41,540 bases of DNA from Candidatus Kaiserbacteria bacterium (GTDB lineage Bacteria > Patescibacteriota > Minisyncoccia > Phycocordibacterales > UBA2100), in assembly GCA_016867375.1 (NCBI GenBank), contig VGJQ01000008.1, positions 1 to 41,540 of the forward strand, given 5' to 3'. The notes beneath the pieces are model-generated. The model worked only from the letters and a program-made list of their open reading frames with translations. It did not search any database and was not told where the DNA came from. How positions within the stretch are numbered: position 1 is the first letter of the stretch; every line of letters begins with the position of its first letter. The translations under genes were made by a program, and so were the position numbers. Below, piece after piece: positions 11,627 to 18,947 of this stretch.

Positions 11627-12652
11627 ATGGCTTCTATGTCCGTTTCGGACGGTCCCCATACTATTGGCCTTTGGCCGGTCGCCGCAGCTCTCATGGGCAA
11701 TGTGGTAGTCACGATGTTCAAATTTGTCGCGGCGTTTGCGTCTGGCTCAAGTGCCATGTTTAACGAAGCGATACACAGTGTCGCCGACACGTCCAATCAG
11801 CTGCTGCTTCTCATAGGGCTGCGTCGTTCGCGCAAAAAGGCGGACGAGGATTTTGAGTATGGCTATGGGCTCGAGCGCTTCTTCTGGGCCCTCCTTTCAG
11901 CGTGCGGGGTCTTTTTCGTCGGTGCAGGAGTGACGATCTCGCACAGCATCGAGTCTCTGCTCAAGCCTCATCCGATCGAGATACAGTCGGTCGTTTTTGT
12001 CGTACTCTTTATATCGCTTGTCATCGAGTCGTGGACGCTTTTTATCGCGTTGCAATCTATCCAGAAGCGCTATCCCGATGTGTCGTGGCGTGAGCGTTTT
12101 GCGCTCTGCGATCCTTCCACGCTTGCAGTGTGCCTCGAAGACAGTGTGGCGCTGATCGGCGTCCTTATCGCAGCGGCAAGTATCGGACTGGCCTATATGA
12201 CCGGCAATGTATTATGGGACGCGCTCGGATCGCTCATTATCGGCCTCATGCTTGCGGGTGTTGCAACCACACTCATCATTCGCAATCGGTCATACCTCGT
12301 CGGTCATTCGATTCCCGAAGATCTCAAGACCGAAATCATCGACTTTCTCGAATCGGATCCGGCCATAGAAAAGGTGATCGACTTCAAATCTTCGATCCTC
12401 GATATCGATGTGTATCGCATCAAATGCGAGGTCGAGATGACGGGCTCGGCTTTGCTCAAAGCACTCTACAAGCATAATTCGCTGAAAAACGAATACGAAG
12501 AAGTGCACGATGATTTCGAGGAGTTCAAGAAGTTTTGTGTCGCCTACAGTAATCGCATTCCGCGTCTCATCGGCAAACACATCGACGATCTCGAATCGCG
12601 CCTTATGAAGGAATTTCCGGCAGTGCGACACATCGATATCGAGATCAACTAA
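11627..12652 (+). CDS. Cation diffusion facilitator, ZnT9-like
   Basis: 341 residues with five or six transmembrane helices between about 14 and 220. The metal site of the second helix reads FNEAIHSVADTSNQ (His, Asp), and the fifth-helix site is LEDSVALIGV. This form (Asn-Gln after the Asp, Glu-Asp in helix 5) is typical of the SLC30A9/ZnT9-like branch. A cytosolic domain of about 120 residues follows, ending in HIDIEIN as in CDF C-terminal domains. It should export zinc or a similar divalent ion in exchange for protons. It diverges from the PIG-L gene and ends at a strong terminator. Confidence 0.9.
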   Translation: MASMSVSDGPHTIGLWPVAAALMGNVVVTMFKFVAAFASGSSAMFNEAIHSVADTSNQLLLLIGLRRSRKKADEDFEYGYGLERFFWALLSACGVFFVGAGVTISHSIESLLKPHPIEIQSVVFVVLFISLVIESWTLFIALQSIQKRYPDVSWRERFALCDPSTLAVCLEDSVALIGVLIAAASIGLAYMTGNVLWDALGSLIIGLMLAGVATTLIIRNRSYLVGHSIPEDLKTEIIDFLESDPAIEKVIDFKSSILDIDVYRIKCEVEMTGSALLKALYKHNSLKNEYEEVHDDFEEFKKFCVAYSNRIPRLIGKHIDDLESRLMKEFPAVRHIDIEIN

Positions 12653-12683
12653 AACTGAAGAAAGTCTGACTTTCTTCAGTTTT
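12651..12683 (+). terminator. Terminator of the CDF gene
   Basis: AAAACTGAAGAAAG / CTTTCTTCAGTTTT with a five-base loop, starting on the stop codon; the second arm ends in TTTT. Confidence 0.8.
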
Positions 12684-12720
12684 ACATAGCGTGTTCAGGG
12701 GTCGTTATACCGAGATGTAT

Positions 12721-12756
12721 GGCTGACAAAAATCCCAATTGGGATTTTTGTCAGCC
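12721..12756. repeat. 36-nt perfect palindrome, GGCTGACAA family
   Basis: Arms GGCTGACAAAAATCCCAA and TTGGGATTTTTGTCAGCC. The same palindrome with compensating inner changes occurs at 16971-17008 and 17801-17838. All lie between convergent genes, so they probably act as two-way terminators. Confidence 0.8.
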
Positions 12757-12795
12757 ATGGCAGATTCACAGACTCCGTTATGCGTGGACGAGCCC

Positions 12796-13182
12796 TTAAG
12801 GGTGCATGAGTGCTTTCATGGTGCCGCGGTAGAAGAGTACCGTGCCGGTGACGAGTGCAGTCGCATACAGTAGCCACATGAGATAGGCGAGGAGAAGAGG
12901 CTGGTCCCAAAATGCGAGCAGTGCGAGCGCAACGAAGAGTGAGATCGCCGAGGCGAGGTGGATATGGAAGAGGGCGCCGCGCGGGAGGCGCAGTCCCATC
13001 TTCACGCGTAGTTTGATGAGAAGGATCAGTACGACAAAGGTGTACCAGGCGAGGCGGTACCAGGATGCCTGGTCGACGGCGTGTGAGGTCATGGCTTGCA
13101 CGATGAAGTATGTGGCGAGGCACAGGATGATCGTCGAGATCGCGCTGAGCGCTAGGTAGCGGACTTTCTCTACTGGTTGCAT
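12796..13182 (-). CDS. Small membrane protein, four helices
   Basis: 128 residues from the ATG at 13182 (MQPVEKVRYLALS); the frame runs further up, but those residues overlap the divergent gene. Four hydrophobic helices at about 8-31, 41-63, 69-91 and 95-118. HIHLAS in the third helix and the general layout recall small membrane proteins with heme- or quinone-like histidines, but no family is recognised. It diverges from a second four-helix protein about 100 bases away, suggesting a joint function. Confidence 0.6.
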   Translation of the reverse strand: MQPVEKVRYLALSAISTIILCLATYFIVQAMTSHAVDQASWYRLAWYTFVVLILLIKLRVKMGLRLPRGALFHIHLASAISLFVALALLAFWDQPLLLAYLMWLLYATALVTGTVLFYRGTMKALMHP

Positions 13183-13278
13183 GGTGGCACTATACAACGA
13201 GAGTTCGATTGACGCATCTGTGTCGTATAGGTACACTCTGCCGCAGATTACAATGCCTATCCAGAGGAGGATGGCACA

Positions 13279-13725
13279 ATGCCGATCAAGATAGCCTATC
13301 TCGAAATAGCGGCCGTGTTTGTGGTCGCGATACTGGTACTTAGTAATGTCTTGGCTTTTCTTTATGGAATCGAGACGAGAAAAGCCCGCATTGCCTTTTC
13401 GAAGACAAGCGAAGTGTACCGCACTATGCGGGATCGACACTTTGTCTACCTCGGAATATTTTTCAGTTCACTGGTGGTCGCTATCGGGGTGATCGAATAT
13501 ATGACGTCTCTGAGGCGTACTGCGGGTATAGCTTCGCCACTCACTCCCGTCCATATCGTGCACTATCTGCTTGATGCACTATACATCGGGAGTCTTGCGT
13601 TGGCGGTATGGTACAACGGACTCCGTAGCGACAGGCATGACGCATATGTGTGGTGGCTTATCTGGCCAAGTGTTGCTGTCCTGGTGACAGGGTTATACCT
13701 GTACATTCGGCTGATTATGATGTAA
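13279..13725 (+). CDS. Small membrane protein, four helices
   Basis: 148 residues with hydrophobic segments at about 8-29, 56-76, 90-111 and 124-146, and a basic cytosolic loop with ETRKARIAFSK. HIVHYLLDALY in the third helix resembles the histidine-bearing helix of its divergent neighbour, so the two may be distant paralogues or subunits. GAGGAGG precedes the ATG by about nine bases. No family is recognised. It ends at a strong terminator. Confidence 0.65.
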   Translation: MPIKIAYLEIAAVFVVAILVLSNVLAFLYGIETRKARIAFSKTSEVYRTMRDRHFVYLGIFFSSLVVAIGVIEYMTSLRRTAGIASPLTPVHIVHYLLDALYIGSLALAVWYNGLRSDRHDAYVWWLIWPSVAVLVTGLYLYIRLIMM

Positions 13726-13730
13726 ATAGT

Positions 13731-13772
13731 GCGCGCCGAATCCTTTTTAGGATTCGGCGCGCAATCTTTTTA
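13731..13772 (+). terminator. Strong intrinsic terminator
   Basis: GCGCGCCGAATCC / GGATTCGGCGCGC, a 13-bp stem with a six-base loop, followed by AATCTTTTT. Confidence 0.9.
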
Positions 13773-13808
13773 ATACTCGTCAACACCCCGTCAAACATAT
13801 CTTTTGAT

Positions 13809-15266
13809 ATGATGCCGAAGATGACTCAGTCTGAAGCGCTCGATATACTCAAGATCGGTGCCAATGTCTTCCTCACGGGCGAGCCCGGCGCAGGCAAGAC
13901 CCACACGATCAATGCATTTGTGGCGTGGCTCCGGCAGTGCGGTATCGAGCCCGCGATCACCGCATCGACCGGTATCGCTGCCACGCACATTGGCGGACTG
14001 ACGATCCATGCATGGAGTAGCATCGGCATTCGGCGCGATCTCACCGCCTACGACGTGGATCAGATCACGCAGAACAAAAGCGCGGTGGCGCGCATCACCA
14101 AGACCCGTATCCTCATCATCGACGAAGTCTCGATGCTCTCTGCACGTACGCTCGATATGGTGGAGACGGTGTGCAGGGAAGTCCGCCGCGTCGACGCGCC
14201 GTTTGGCGGACTCCAGGTCGTCTTCGTCGGCGACTTCTTTCAGCTTCCCCCCGTGTCACGCAGTGACGACCGCGATGGTCCGACCATCGAGTATGGTGAT
14301 CATGAGCCACAAGGTGTGTTTGCATTCCAGTCTCGCGCGTGGCGGGCGGCCAATCCGATCGTGTGCTACCTCCACGAGCAGCACCGTCAGGAAGATGGAG
14401 ATTTTCTCGCGCTTCTCACAGCGATTCGTCGTGGTACTTTTGGTGAATCGCACAAAGGTCTTTTGCGTACGCGCTATCGCAAGACCCCCCTCGATGGCGT
14501 CACACAGCTCTATTCGCACAATGCAGACGTGGACACGATCAACGCCGGAGAGCTCGAAAAGATCGACAATGAGACGCGCACCTACTACATGCAGAGTCAG
14601 GGCTCTGCGAAGCTGGTGGATGCGCTCAAGCGCGGCTGCCTCTCGCCCGAGGTGCTCCATGTGAAGCTCGGTGCGCGCGTCATGTTTACCCGCAACGATG
14701 TCGAAGGTCAGCAATACGCCAATGGCACCCTCGGCGAGGTCGTCGGATTTTCCGAAGATATGAGCTATCCCGTCGTGCGCACTAATCAAGGGCGTGAAGT
14801 GGTGGCCGAGCCGGACGAATGGCGTATCGAAGATGGGCCAAAAGTCCTTGCGCGCATCACACAGATACCGCTACGGCTGGCGTGGGCGATCACCGTACAC
14901 AAATCCCAGGGTATGTCGCTCGATGCGGCGCATATGGATCTCTCGGGCACCTTTGAATACGGCCAGGGGTACGTGGCGCTCTCGCGCGTGCGCACGCTCG
15001 CCGGACTCTCTGTCGCAGGCCTCAATCAGCGTGCCGTGGAGGTGCATCCGGATATCCAGGCACAGGAAGAGATTTTTCACGCTGCATCTGATCGTGCGGC
15101 GCAGACCTTCGCACAGATGTCGCGCGCAGAGCTTGCAAAAATGCACGAGAATTACATCCGTGCGATCGGTGGGCGCCTGCCAGGTGAAAAATTGGGAGAA
15201 TCAGATCCTCCCAAATCGAAGTCTGCGTATCACGAGCGCATCGCTAAGGGCTCGTCCACAAAATAA
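13809..15266 (+). CDS. Pif1/RecD2-type DNA helicase
   Basis: 485 residues from the ATG at 13809. A longer frame from 13650 crosses the previous gene's end and its terminator. Walker A GEPGAGKT (24-31), Walker B ILIIDEVSML, then motif III VFVGDFFQLPPV, the HEQHRQ region, and late motifs ITVHKSQGMSLD and QGYVALSRVRT are those of superfamily 1B Pif1-like helicases. These unwind DNA 5' to 3' and are used at replication forks, G-quadruplexes and recombination intermediates. The C-terminal tail is short, and a separate small HTH gene follows 75 bases later that resembles a domain often fused to such enzymes. The stop codon lies inside a hairpin. Confidence 0.9.
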   Translation: MMPKMTQSEALDILKIGANVFLTGEPGAGKTHTINAFVAWLRQCGIEPAITASTGIAATHIGGLTIHAWSSIGIRRDLTAYDVDQITQNKSAVARITKTRILIIDEVSMLSARTLDMVETVCREVRRVDAPFGGLQVVFVGDFFQLPPVSRSDDRDGPTIEYGDHEPQGVFAFQSRAWRAANPIVCYLHEQHRQEDGDFLALLTAIRRGTFGESHKGLLRTRYRKTPLDGVTQLYSHNADVDTINAGELEKIDNETRTYYMQSQGSAKLVDALKRGCLSPEVLHVKLGARVMFTRNDVEGQQYANGTLGEVVGFSEDMSYPVVRTNQGREVVAEPDEWRIEDGPKVLARITQIPLRLAWAITVHKSQGMSLDAAHMDLSGTFEYGQGYVALSRVRTLAGLSVAGLNQRAVEVHPDIQAQEEIFHAASDRAAQTFAQMSRAELAKMHENYIRAIGGRLPGEKLGESDPPKSKSAYHERIAKGSSTK

Positions 15267-15286
15267 CGTACTCGTTATTTGTGGAC
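15254..15286 (+). terminator. Hairpin over the helicase stop codon
   Basis: GTCCACAAAATAACG / CGTTATTTGTGGAC with a TACT loop and one bulge. The stop codon is within the first arm. A second inverted repeat (GGGCCCGTTCAT / ATGAACGGGACCC, 15296-15338) follows at once. Confidence 0.55.
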
Positions 15287-15341
15287 TACACTTATGGGCC
15301 CGTTCATTTTGTGTTGCAGTTATTTATGAACGGGACCCAAA

Positions 15342-15518
15342 TTGCGCGAAAAGCATCCCAACGCCTACATGCCCTGGACAGACGAGGATGATGACGCACT
15401 CCAGGAGGCATTTGAAAACGGCACGTCGCAAAAAGCGCTCGTCAAACAGTTTGGTCGTCAGCCAGGCAGCATCCACATGCGCCTCGTGAAGCTCGGGCTC
15501 ATCGAGGCGGAGGAATAA
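15342..15518 (+). CDS. 58-aa helix-turn-helix protein or detached helicase C-terminal domain
   Basis: The frame opens after a stop at 15327, with TTG at 15342 or ATG at 15369 as possible starts. MPWTDEDDDALQEAF, then ALVKQFGRQPGSIHMRLVKLGL, is a SANT/HTH-like module: an acidic W-x-x-E/D-D-D-x-L helix, then a G-R-x-P-G-S-I-x-x-R-L recognition helix. This type is often found at the end of helicases and nucleases. It follows the Pif1 gene, so it could be that enzyme's C-terminal domain cut off by the two hairpins inserted between them. No ribosome binding site is clear. Confidence 0.6.
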   Translation: MREKHPNAYMPWTDEDDDALQEAFENGTSQKALVKQFGRQPGSIHMRLVKLGLIEAEE

Positions 15519-15524
15519 AAAAGC

Positions 15525-15575
15525 CGCCCCTTCGTACGAGACGAAAGCTTGGCTTTTCGTTTCGCCGAAGGGGCG
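15525..15575. terminator. Two-way terminator
   Basis: CGCCCCTTCG / CGAAGGGGCG with a second inner stem (GAGACGAAA pairing near TTTTCGTTTC). It lies between convergent genes, with an A-run on the left side serving the minus strand. Confidence 0.7.
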
Positions 15576-15598
15576 TTGAGTCAACAGCTGTTTCGACT

Positions 15599-15877
15599 TT
15601 AGCCGTGTATGAGCCTTTCGATCATAATCGTTTCTGCCTCCGTACAATACGGTACGTCGGCATAGTCGCCGACATAGGCGAGGTGGTCGAGTGTGCAGTT
15701 CCTGTCGCCCTCCTTCCACATTTTGATGAGTTTCTCAGCCGCTGCATCACGAGCTTCTTGCGGCCAATTTTCGTTTTCCTCAGTCATAATAAGATTTACC
15801 AGATCATCTGGATCACTGGCCTTCTCGACGACATGTAGAGCGTTTTCGACGCGTAGGTCATATTCCGTGCACAACAT
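15599..15877 (-). CDS. Hypothetical acidic protein
   Basis: 92 residues, strongly acidic and probably all helical (VEKASDPDDLVNLIMTEEN), with three cysteines. No family is recognised. GGGAG lies about nine bases before the ATG, and a very good promoter is just upstream, so it is a real and probably well-expressed gene. It is divergent from obg and shares the -35 region with it. Confidence 0.65.
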   Translation of the reverse strand: MLCTEYDLRVENALHVVEKASDPDDLVNLIMTEENENWPQEARDAAAEKLIKMWKEGDRNCTLDHLAYVGDYADVPYCTEAETIMIERLIHG

Positions 15878-15910
15878 TTCAAGAGACTCCCATTGCTGTT
15901 GTCGTGCTCA

Positions 15911-15938
15911 ATTATACACCATTATAAATACTTGTCAA
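15911..15938 (-). promoter_or_regulatory. Promoter of the acidic protein gene
   Basis: On the minus strand: TTGACA, a 16-base spacer and TATAAT, both hexamers perfect. Its -35 box overlaps that of the obg promoter on the other strand. Confidence 0.85.
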
Positions 15939-15960
15939 CTACTGCAAAATCACGTATATA
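15932..15960 (+). promoter_or_regulatory. Promoter of obg, probably leaderless
   Basis: TTGTCA, a 17-base spacer and TATATA. The obg ATG starts six bases after the -10 box, at the expected transcription start. Confidence 0.65.
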
Positions 15961-15966
15961 TGAGAG

Positions 15967-16935
15967 ATGTTAATCGACGAAATCACTGTCACACTGACCG
16001 CTGGGCATGGCGGTCGGGGGGCGGTCGCCTGGAATAATATCAAGCTCCACCGTGGCCCGGTGGGTGGCGATGGTGCACGTGGCGCGTCGATCTACTTTGA
16101 GGGGGCTTCTGACATCAGCCTACTCAAGCAATTCCAGAGCCGACCGGAGATCAAAGCGCGCGACGGCGAAGCGGGCAAGGGCCAGACACGCGATGGCACG
16201 AACCCTGATCACCTCGTGATCAAGGTGCCCACGGGCACCGTAGCGACCAACCTGGAGACCGGCAACGTGATCGAGATCACCAAGGTCGGGCAGCGCGAGC
16301 TTATGGTCTCGGGAGGCTTGGGCGGCTGGGGCAATTTCAAATACAAATCATCGACCAATCAGGCGCCGCGTCAGTATCAGGAAGGTCTACCGGGGGAGTC
16401 TGCGGCATTTCGCCTCGATCTCAAGCTCATCGCCGATGTCGGATTTATCGGGCTACCCAATGCGGGCAAATCGTCGCTCCTCAATGCACTCACCTCGGCA
16501 CGCGCCAAAGTGGGGAATTATCAATTTACGACACTTGAGCCCAATCTCGGCGATTACTACGGCCTCATCCTTGCTGATATACCGGGACTCATCGAAGGAG
16601 CGGCTGAAGGCAAGGGTCTGGGTGACAAATTCCTCAAGCACATCGAGCGTACCGGTGTCCTCATGCACCTCATATCCGCCGAATCCGATGACCCGGTGGG
16701 GGACTACAAGACTATCCGCAACGAACTGAAAAAATACAACAAGTCGCTCCTTGAAAAAGAGGAATATGTGCTCCTGACCAAAAATGATGCGGTAGATGCA
16801 GCAACACTCAAAGCACATCAGCAAGCGCTCAAAAAGGCGAAAATCAAAGCGACCCCTATCTCCGTCTACGACGATGAGAGTCTCAAAGAGGTAATGCAGA
16901 TTCTCAATACCATTAAAAAAGAGAAAGGCATCTAA
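15967..16935 (+). CDS. obg: Obg/CgtA GTPase
   Basis: 322 residues. The N-terminal Obg fold is glycine-rich (GHGGRGAVAW, VGGDGARGAS, GGWGNF). The G domain has G1 GLPNAGKSS (162-170), G3 DIPGLIEG (204-211) and G4 TKND. The protein stops soon after G5, so the C-terminal OCT domain found in many Obg proteins is absent. Obg binds the 50S subunit and links ribosome assembly to nutrient state. The gene appears leaderless. It is convergent with trxB; the terminator region between them has been duplicated. Confidence 0.95.
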   Translation: MLIDEITVTLTAGHGGRGAVAWNNIKLHRGPVGGDGARGASIYFEGASDISLLKQFQSRPEIKARDGEAGKGQTRDGTNPDHLVIKVPTGTVATNLETGNVIEITKVGQRELMVSGGLGGWGNFKYKSSTNQAPRQYQEGLPGESAAFRLDLKLIADVGFIGLPNAGKSSLLNALTSARAKVGNYQFTTLEPNLGDYYGLILADIPGLIEGAAEGKGLGDKFLKHIERTGVLMHLISAESDDPVGDYKTIRNELKKYNKSLLEKEEYVLLTKNDAVDAATLKAHQQALKKAKIKATPISVYDDESLKEVMQILNTIKKEKGI

Positions 16936-17028
16936 CGAGCAGCTTTCGCTCAGACCTCTCGAATCCCCATCGGCTGACAATTTTCCCAATTGGGAAAATT
17001 GTCAGCCGGGTTCAAATAAGGAAACGAA
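16928..17028. repeat. 101-nt perfect direct repeat, copy 1
   Basis: Begins in the last codons of obg and includes the 38-nt palindrome at 16971-17008. It is identical to 17758-17858. The perfect match implies a recent duplication. Confidence 0.9.
16971..17008. terminator. 38-nt perfect palindrome after obg
   Basis: Arms CGGCTGACAATTTTCCCAA and TTGGGAAAATTGTCAGCCG. Likely the original obg/trxB two-way terminator, now present twice. Confidence 0.7.
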
Positions 17029-17095
17029 CTTGGGTGCAGGCAGTGATAGATACTCGAGTCGATCGAGATGTGGGGGATTTAAAAAAGCGCTCTAA

Positions 17096-17158
17096 TGCTT
17101 CATCTTGTGGGCGAGGTAGATGTCTTCCAGGGCTTTCACTGCGTCGCCTGCGGCGATG
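17096..17158 (-). pseudogene. Duplicated 3' end of trxB
   Basis: This stretch matches 17922-17984, the last codons of thioredoxin reductase, with a few mismatches. It is a leftover of the same duplication that copied the obg 3' end and cannot encode a protein by itself. Confidence 0.8.
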
Positions 17159-17173
17159 TTGGTATAGAAAAAT

Positions 17174-17207
17174 AAAAAAAGAGCCCTTGATGCTATCTCT
17201 GGGCTCT
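17174..17207 (-). terminator. Terminator of the 118-aa gene
   Basis: On the minus strand AGAGCCC / GGGCTCT enclose a 14-base loop and are followed by an unbroken T-run. Confidence 0.8.
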
Positions 17208-17217
17208 TCCGAATTAC

Positions 17218-17574
17218 TTAGCGAACATACGGATCTTTTTTAAGGTGAACAACCTCAATTTCACCACCACGAATAAAGCACTCGAAGTAGCCGGCGATAT
17301 TGTTCACACTAATGACTATTCGACTGACTCGAAAGGATGTTGGGCTCACGCTGTCATCGAATGATACGCCAACATGCGCTCGAACCCATGCATTCCCGTC
17401 TGTATAGCCGGCCACCGTACATTGGCGCGCTGATGGCCCAAGCCTTGTACCACTCAATGGTATATCCGATATGTCGTACTGCGACATAAACGCGCCGATA
17501 TCAAGGAACTTGACAAGCGCATTCATTGCAGCAATTGAAGTTGCTCGAGCGCAACCAACAGACATTATGCTCAC
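17218..17574 (-). CDS. Hypothetical protein in the duplicated obg/trxB gap
   Basis: 118 residues starting with GTG at 17572-17574, supported by AAGGAG seven bases upstream. The sequence mixes helical (RATSIAAMNALVKFLDIG) and beta-rich segments (RIVISVNNIAGYFECFIRGG). No signal peptide and no known domain. It has its own good promoter and terminator and sits between two copies of the obg/trxB terminator region, so it was probably brought in as a cassette. Function unknown. Confidence 0.65.
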   Translation of the reverse strand: MSIMSVGCARATSIAAMNALVKFLDIGAFMSQYDISDIPLSGTRLGPSARQCTVAGYTDGNAWVRAHVGVSFDDSVSPTSFRVSRIVISVNNIAGYFECFIRGGEIEVVHLKKDPYVR

Positions 17575-17641
17575 GTTCTCTCTCCTTGTCTAAAGGATGC
17601 GGCATAGGTGCCGGCTCAACCGTCTAGGCTCAGCTATGTAT

Positions 17642-17670
17642 ATGCTAGCATATTCGTAAATAAATGTCAA
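17642..17670 (-). promoter_or_regulatory. Promoter of the 118-aa gene
   Basis: On the minus strand TTGACA, a 17-base spacer and TAGCAT preceded by TGC (extended -10). Confidence 0.75.
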
Positions 17671-17757
17671 ATCTGAGAGGAGGTCAGGGCAATCGCATTA
17701 GAAAAACCAAGCAAATAAGCCATTAAACTATTTCCCGTCTTTGCCTAAAAGATGAAA

Positions 17758-17858
17758 GCATCTAACGAGCAGCTTTCGCTCAGACCTCTCGAATCCCCAT
17801 CGGCTGACAATTTTCCCAATTGGGAAAATTGTCAGCCGGGTTCAAATAAGGAAACGAA
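17758..17858. repeat. 101-nt perfect direct repeat, copy 2
   Basis: Identical to 16928-17028, again with the 38-nt palindrome (17801-17838). The rest of 17575-17917 holds the promoter above and a short tandem GTGAGCCTTATGAA motif; no gene is seen. Confidence 0.9.
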
Positions 17859-17917
17859 TAGCAATGGGAACCATACATAAGTGAGCCTTATGAATGAGTG
17901 AGCCTTATGAACGGGAC

Positions 17918-18844
17918 CTAGTGCTTCATCTTGAGTGCGAGGTAGATGTCTTCCAGGGCTTTCACTGCGTCGCCTGCGGCGATATTATTTTGGTGATAGA
18001 GGCCGTCGGTGCAGTCGCCTGCTGCCCAGATGCGCGGATGCGAGGATCTCTGTGTGCGCGGATCGACGACGATCTGCCCCACTGGATTCTTTTGTACGAT
18101 GTCGCCGAGCCACTGCGTGTTTGGTAGGAGGCCGATTTCGACAAAGACGCCTGTCACGGGCAGAATGGCCTCAGTGTTCGTGGTCGTGTCTTTGTATTTT
18201 ACGCCGCTCACGAACTGTTCCCCCTCGATTGATACGATTTCAGCATTGACGATGATGTGGAAGTTCTCATGCTTCTTCGCGGCCGCAATCGTGACTTCGT
18301 CTGCGCGGAAGACGTCGGTGCGATTGAGTAGCGTGACACTCGTGCAATACGCGAGGAGCTGGAGTGTGGTCTCAAACGCGGCATTGCCGCCGCCGATCAC
18401 CGCGACATCTTGTCCGGAAAAGAGTGGTCCGTCGCACGAGGCGCAATAGGTCAGGCCCTTGTTGTCATGTTCGGCCGCGCCAGGACACTCTAGCTTGCGG
18501 CGCGTAGAGCCGGTGGCGACGAAGAGAGCCTTCGCTTCGTATTTTACACCTTTTTGTGTGGTGACTTCGATGCGTGTGTCGTCTGCGATGGCGGATACGG
18601 CCAGATCGGGTGTAATGATGGTGAGGTACTCGCCCGCGTGCGTCTCTGCGTGGGTGCGGAGGTTTTTTGCTAGATCAGCGCCCGAGATGCGTGGCGTGCC
18701 GACCCAATTTTCGATTCCTTCGGATACGGCGCTTTGTCCACCCCATTCGGAGGTGATAAAAACGGTTTTAATTTGCTTGCGGGCTGCATAAATAGCGGCG
18801 CTTATCCCTGCGGGGCCGCCGCCGACGATGATGAGGTCGTACAT
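17918..18844 (-). CDS. trxB: Thioredoxin reductase
   Basis: 308 residues from the ATG at 18844 (MYDLIIVGGG); a longer frame lacks the family's N-terminus. FAD-binding GGGPAG (8-13), redox-active C134-A-S-C137, second dinucleotide-binding motif GGGNAA (151-156), and the C-terminal FAD motif AAGDCTDG are all present. The NADPH-recognition motif HRRxxxR is NRTDVFR (174-180) here, so the enzyme may use another donor such as NADH or ferredoxin. It would reduce cytosolic thioredoxin or glutaredoxin and could feed the redox operon at 6918-9823. It is convergent with obg across the duplicated terminator. Confidence 0.93.
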   Translation of the reverse strand: MYDLIIVGGGPAGISAAIYAARKQIKTVFITSEWGGQSAVSEGIENWVGTPRISGADLAKNLRTHAETHAGEYLTIITPDLAVSAIADDTRIEVTTQKGVKYEAKALFVATGSTRRKLECPGAAEHDNKGLTYCASCDGPLFSGQDVAVIGGGNAAFETTLQLLAYCTSVTLLNRTDVFRADEVTIAAAKKHENFHIIVNAEIVSIEGEQFVSGVKYKDTTTNTEAILPVTGVFVEIGLLPNTQWLGDIVQKNPVGQIVVDPRTQRSSHPRIWAAGDCTDGLYHQNNIAAGDAVKALEDIYLALKMKH

Positions 18845-18947
18845 AAAATAGTGTTTAGCTAATAGGGTATAGCCACTAGTAAATAAATACAAGACACGAA
18901 TGGTACAGAATGTATTTTACTATACCCGAGTGGCTAGTCGCTAATCA

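Noticed and set aside
13183-13440. N-terminal extension of the membrane protein at 12796
   Set aside because: It overlaps the convincing divergent gene that starts at 13279 with a GAGGAGG site.
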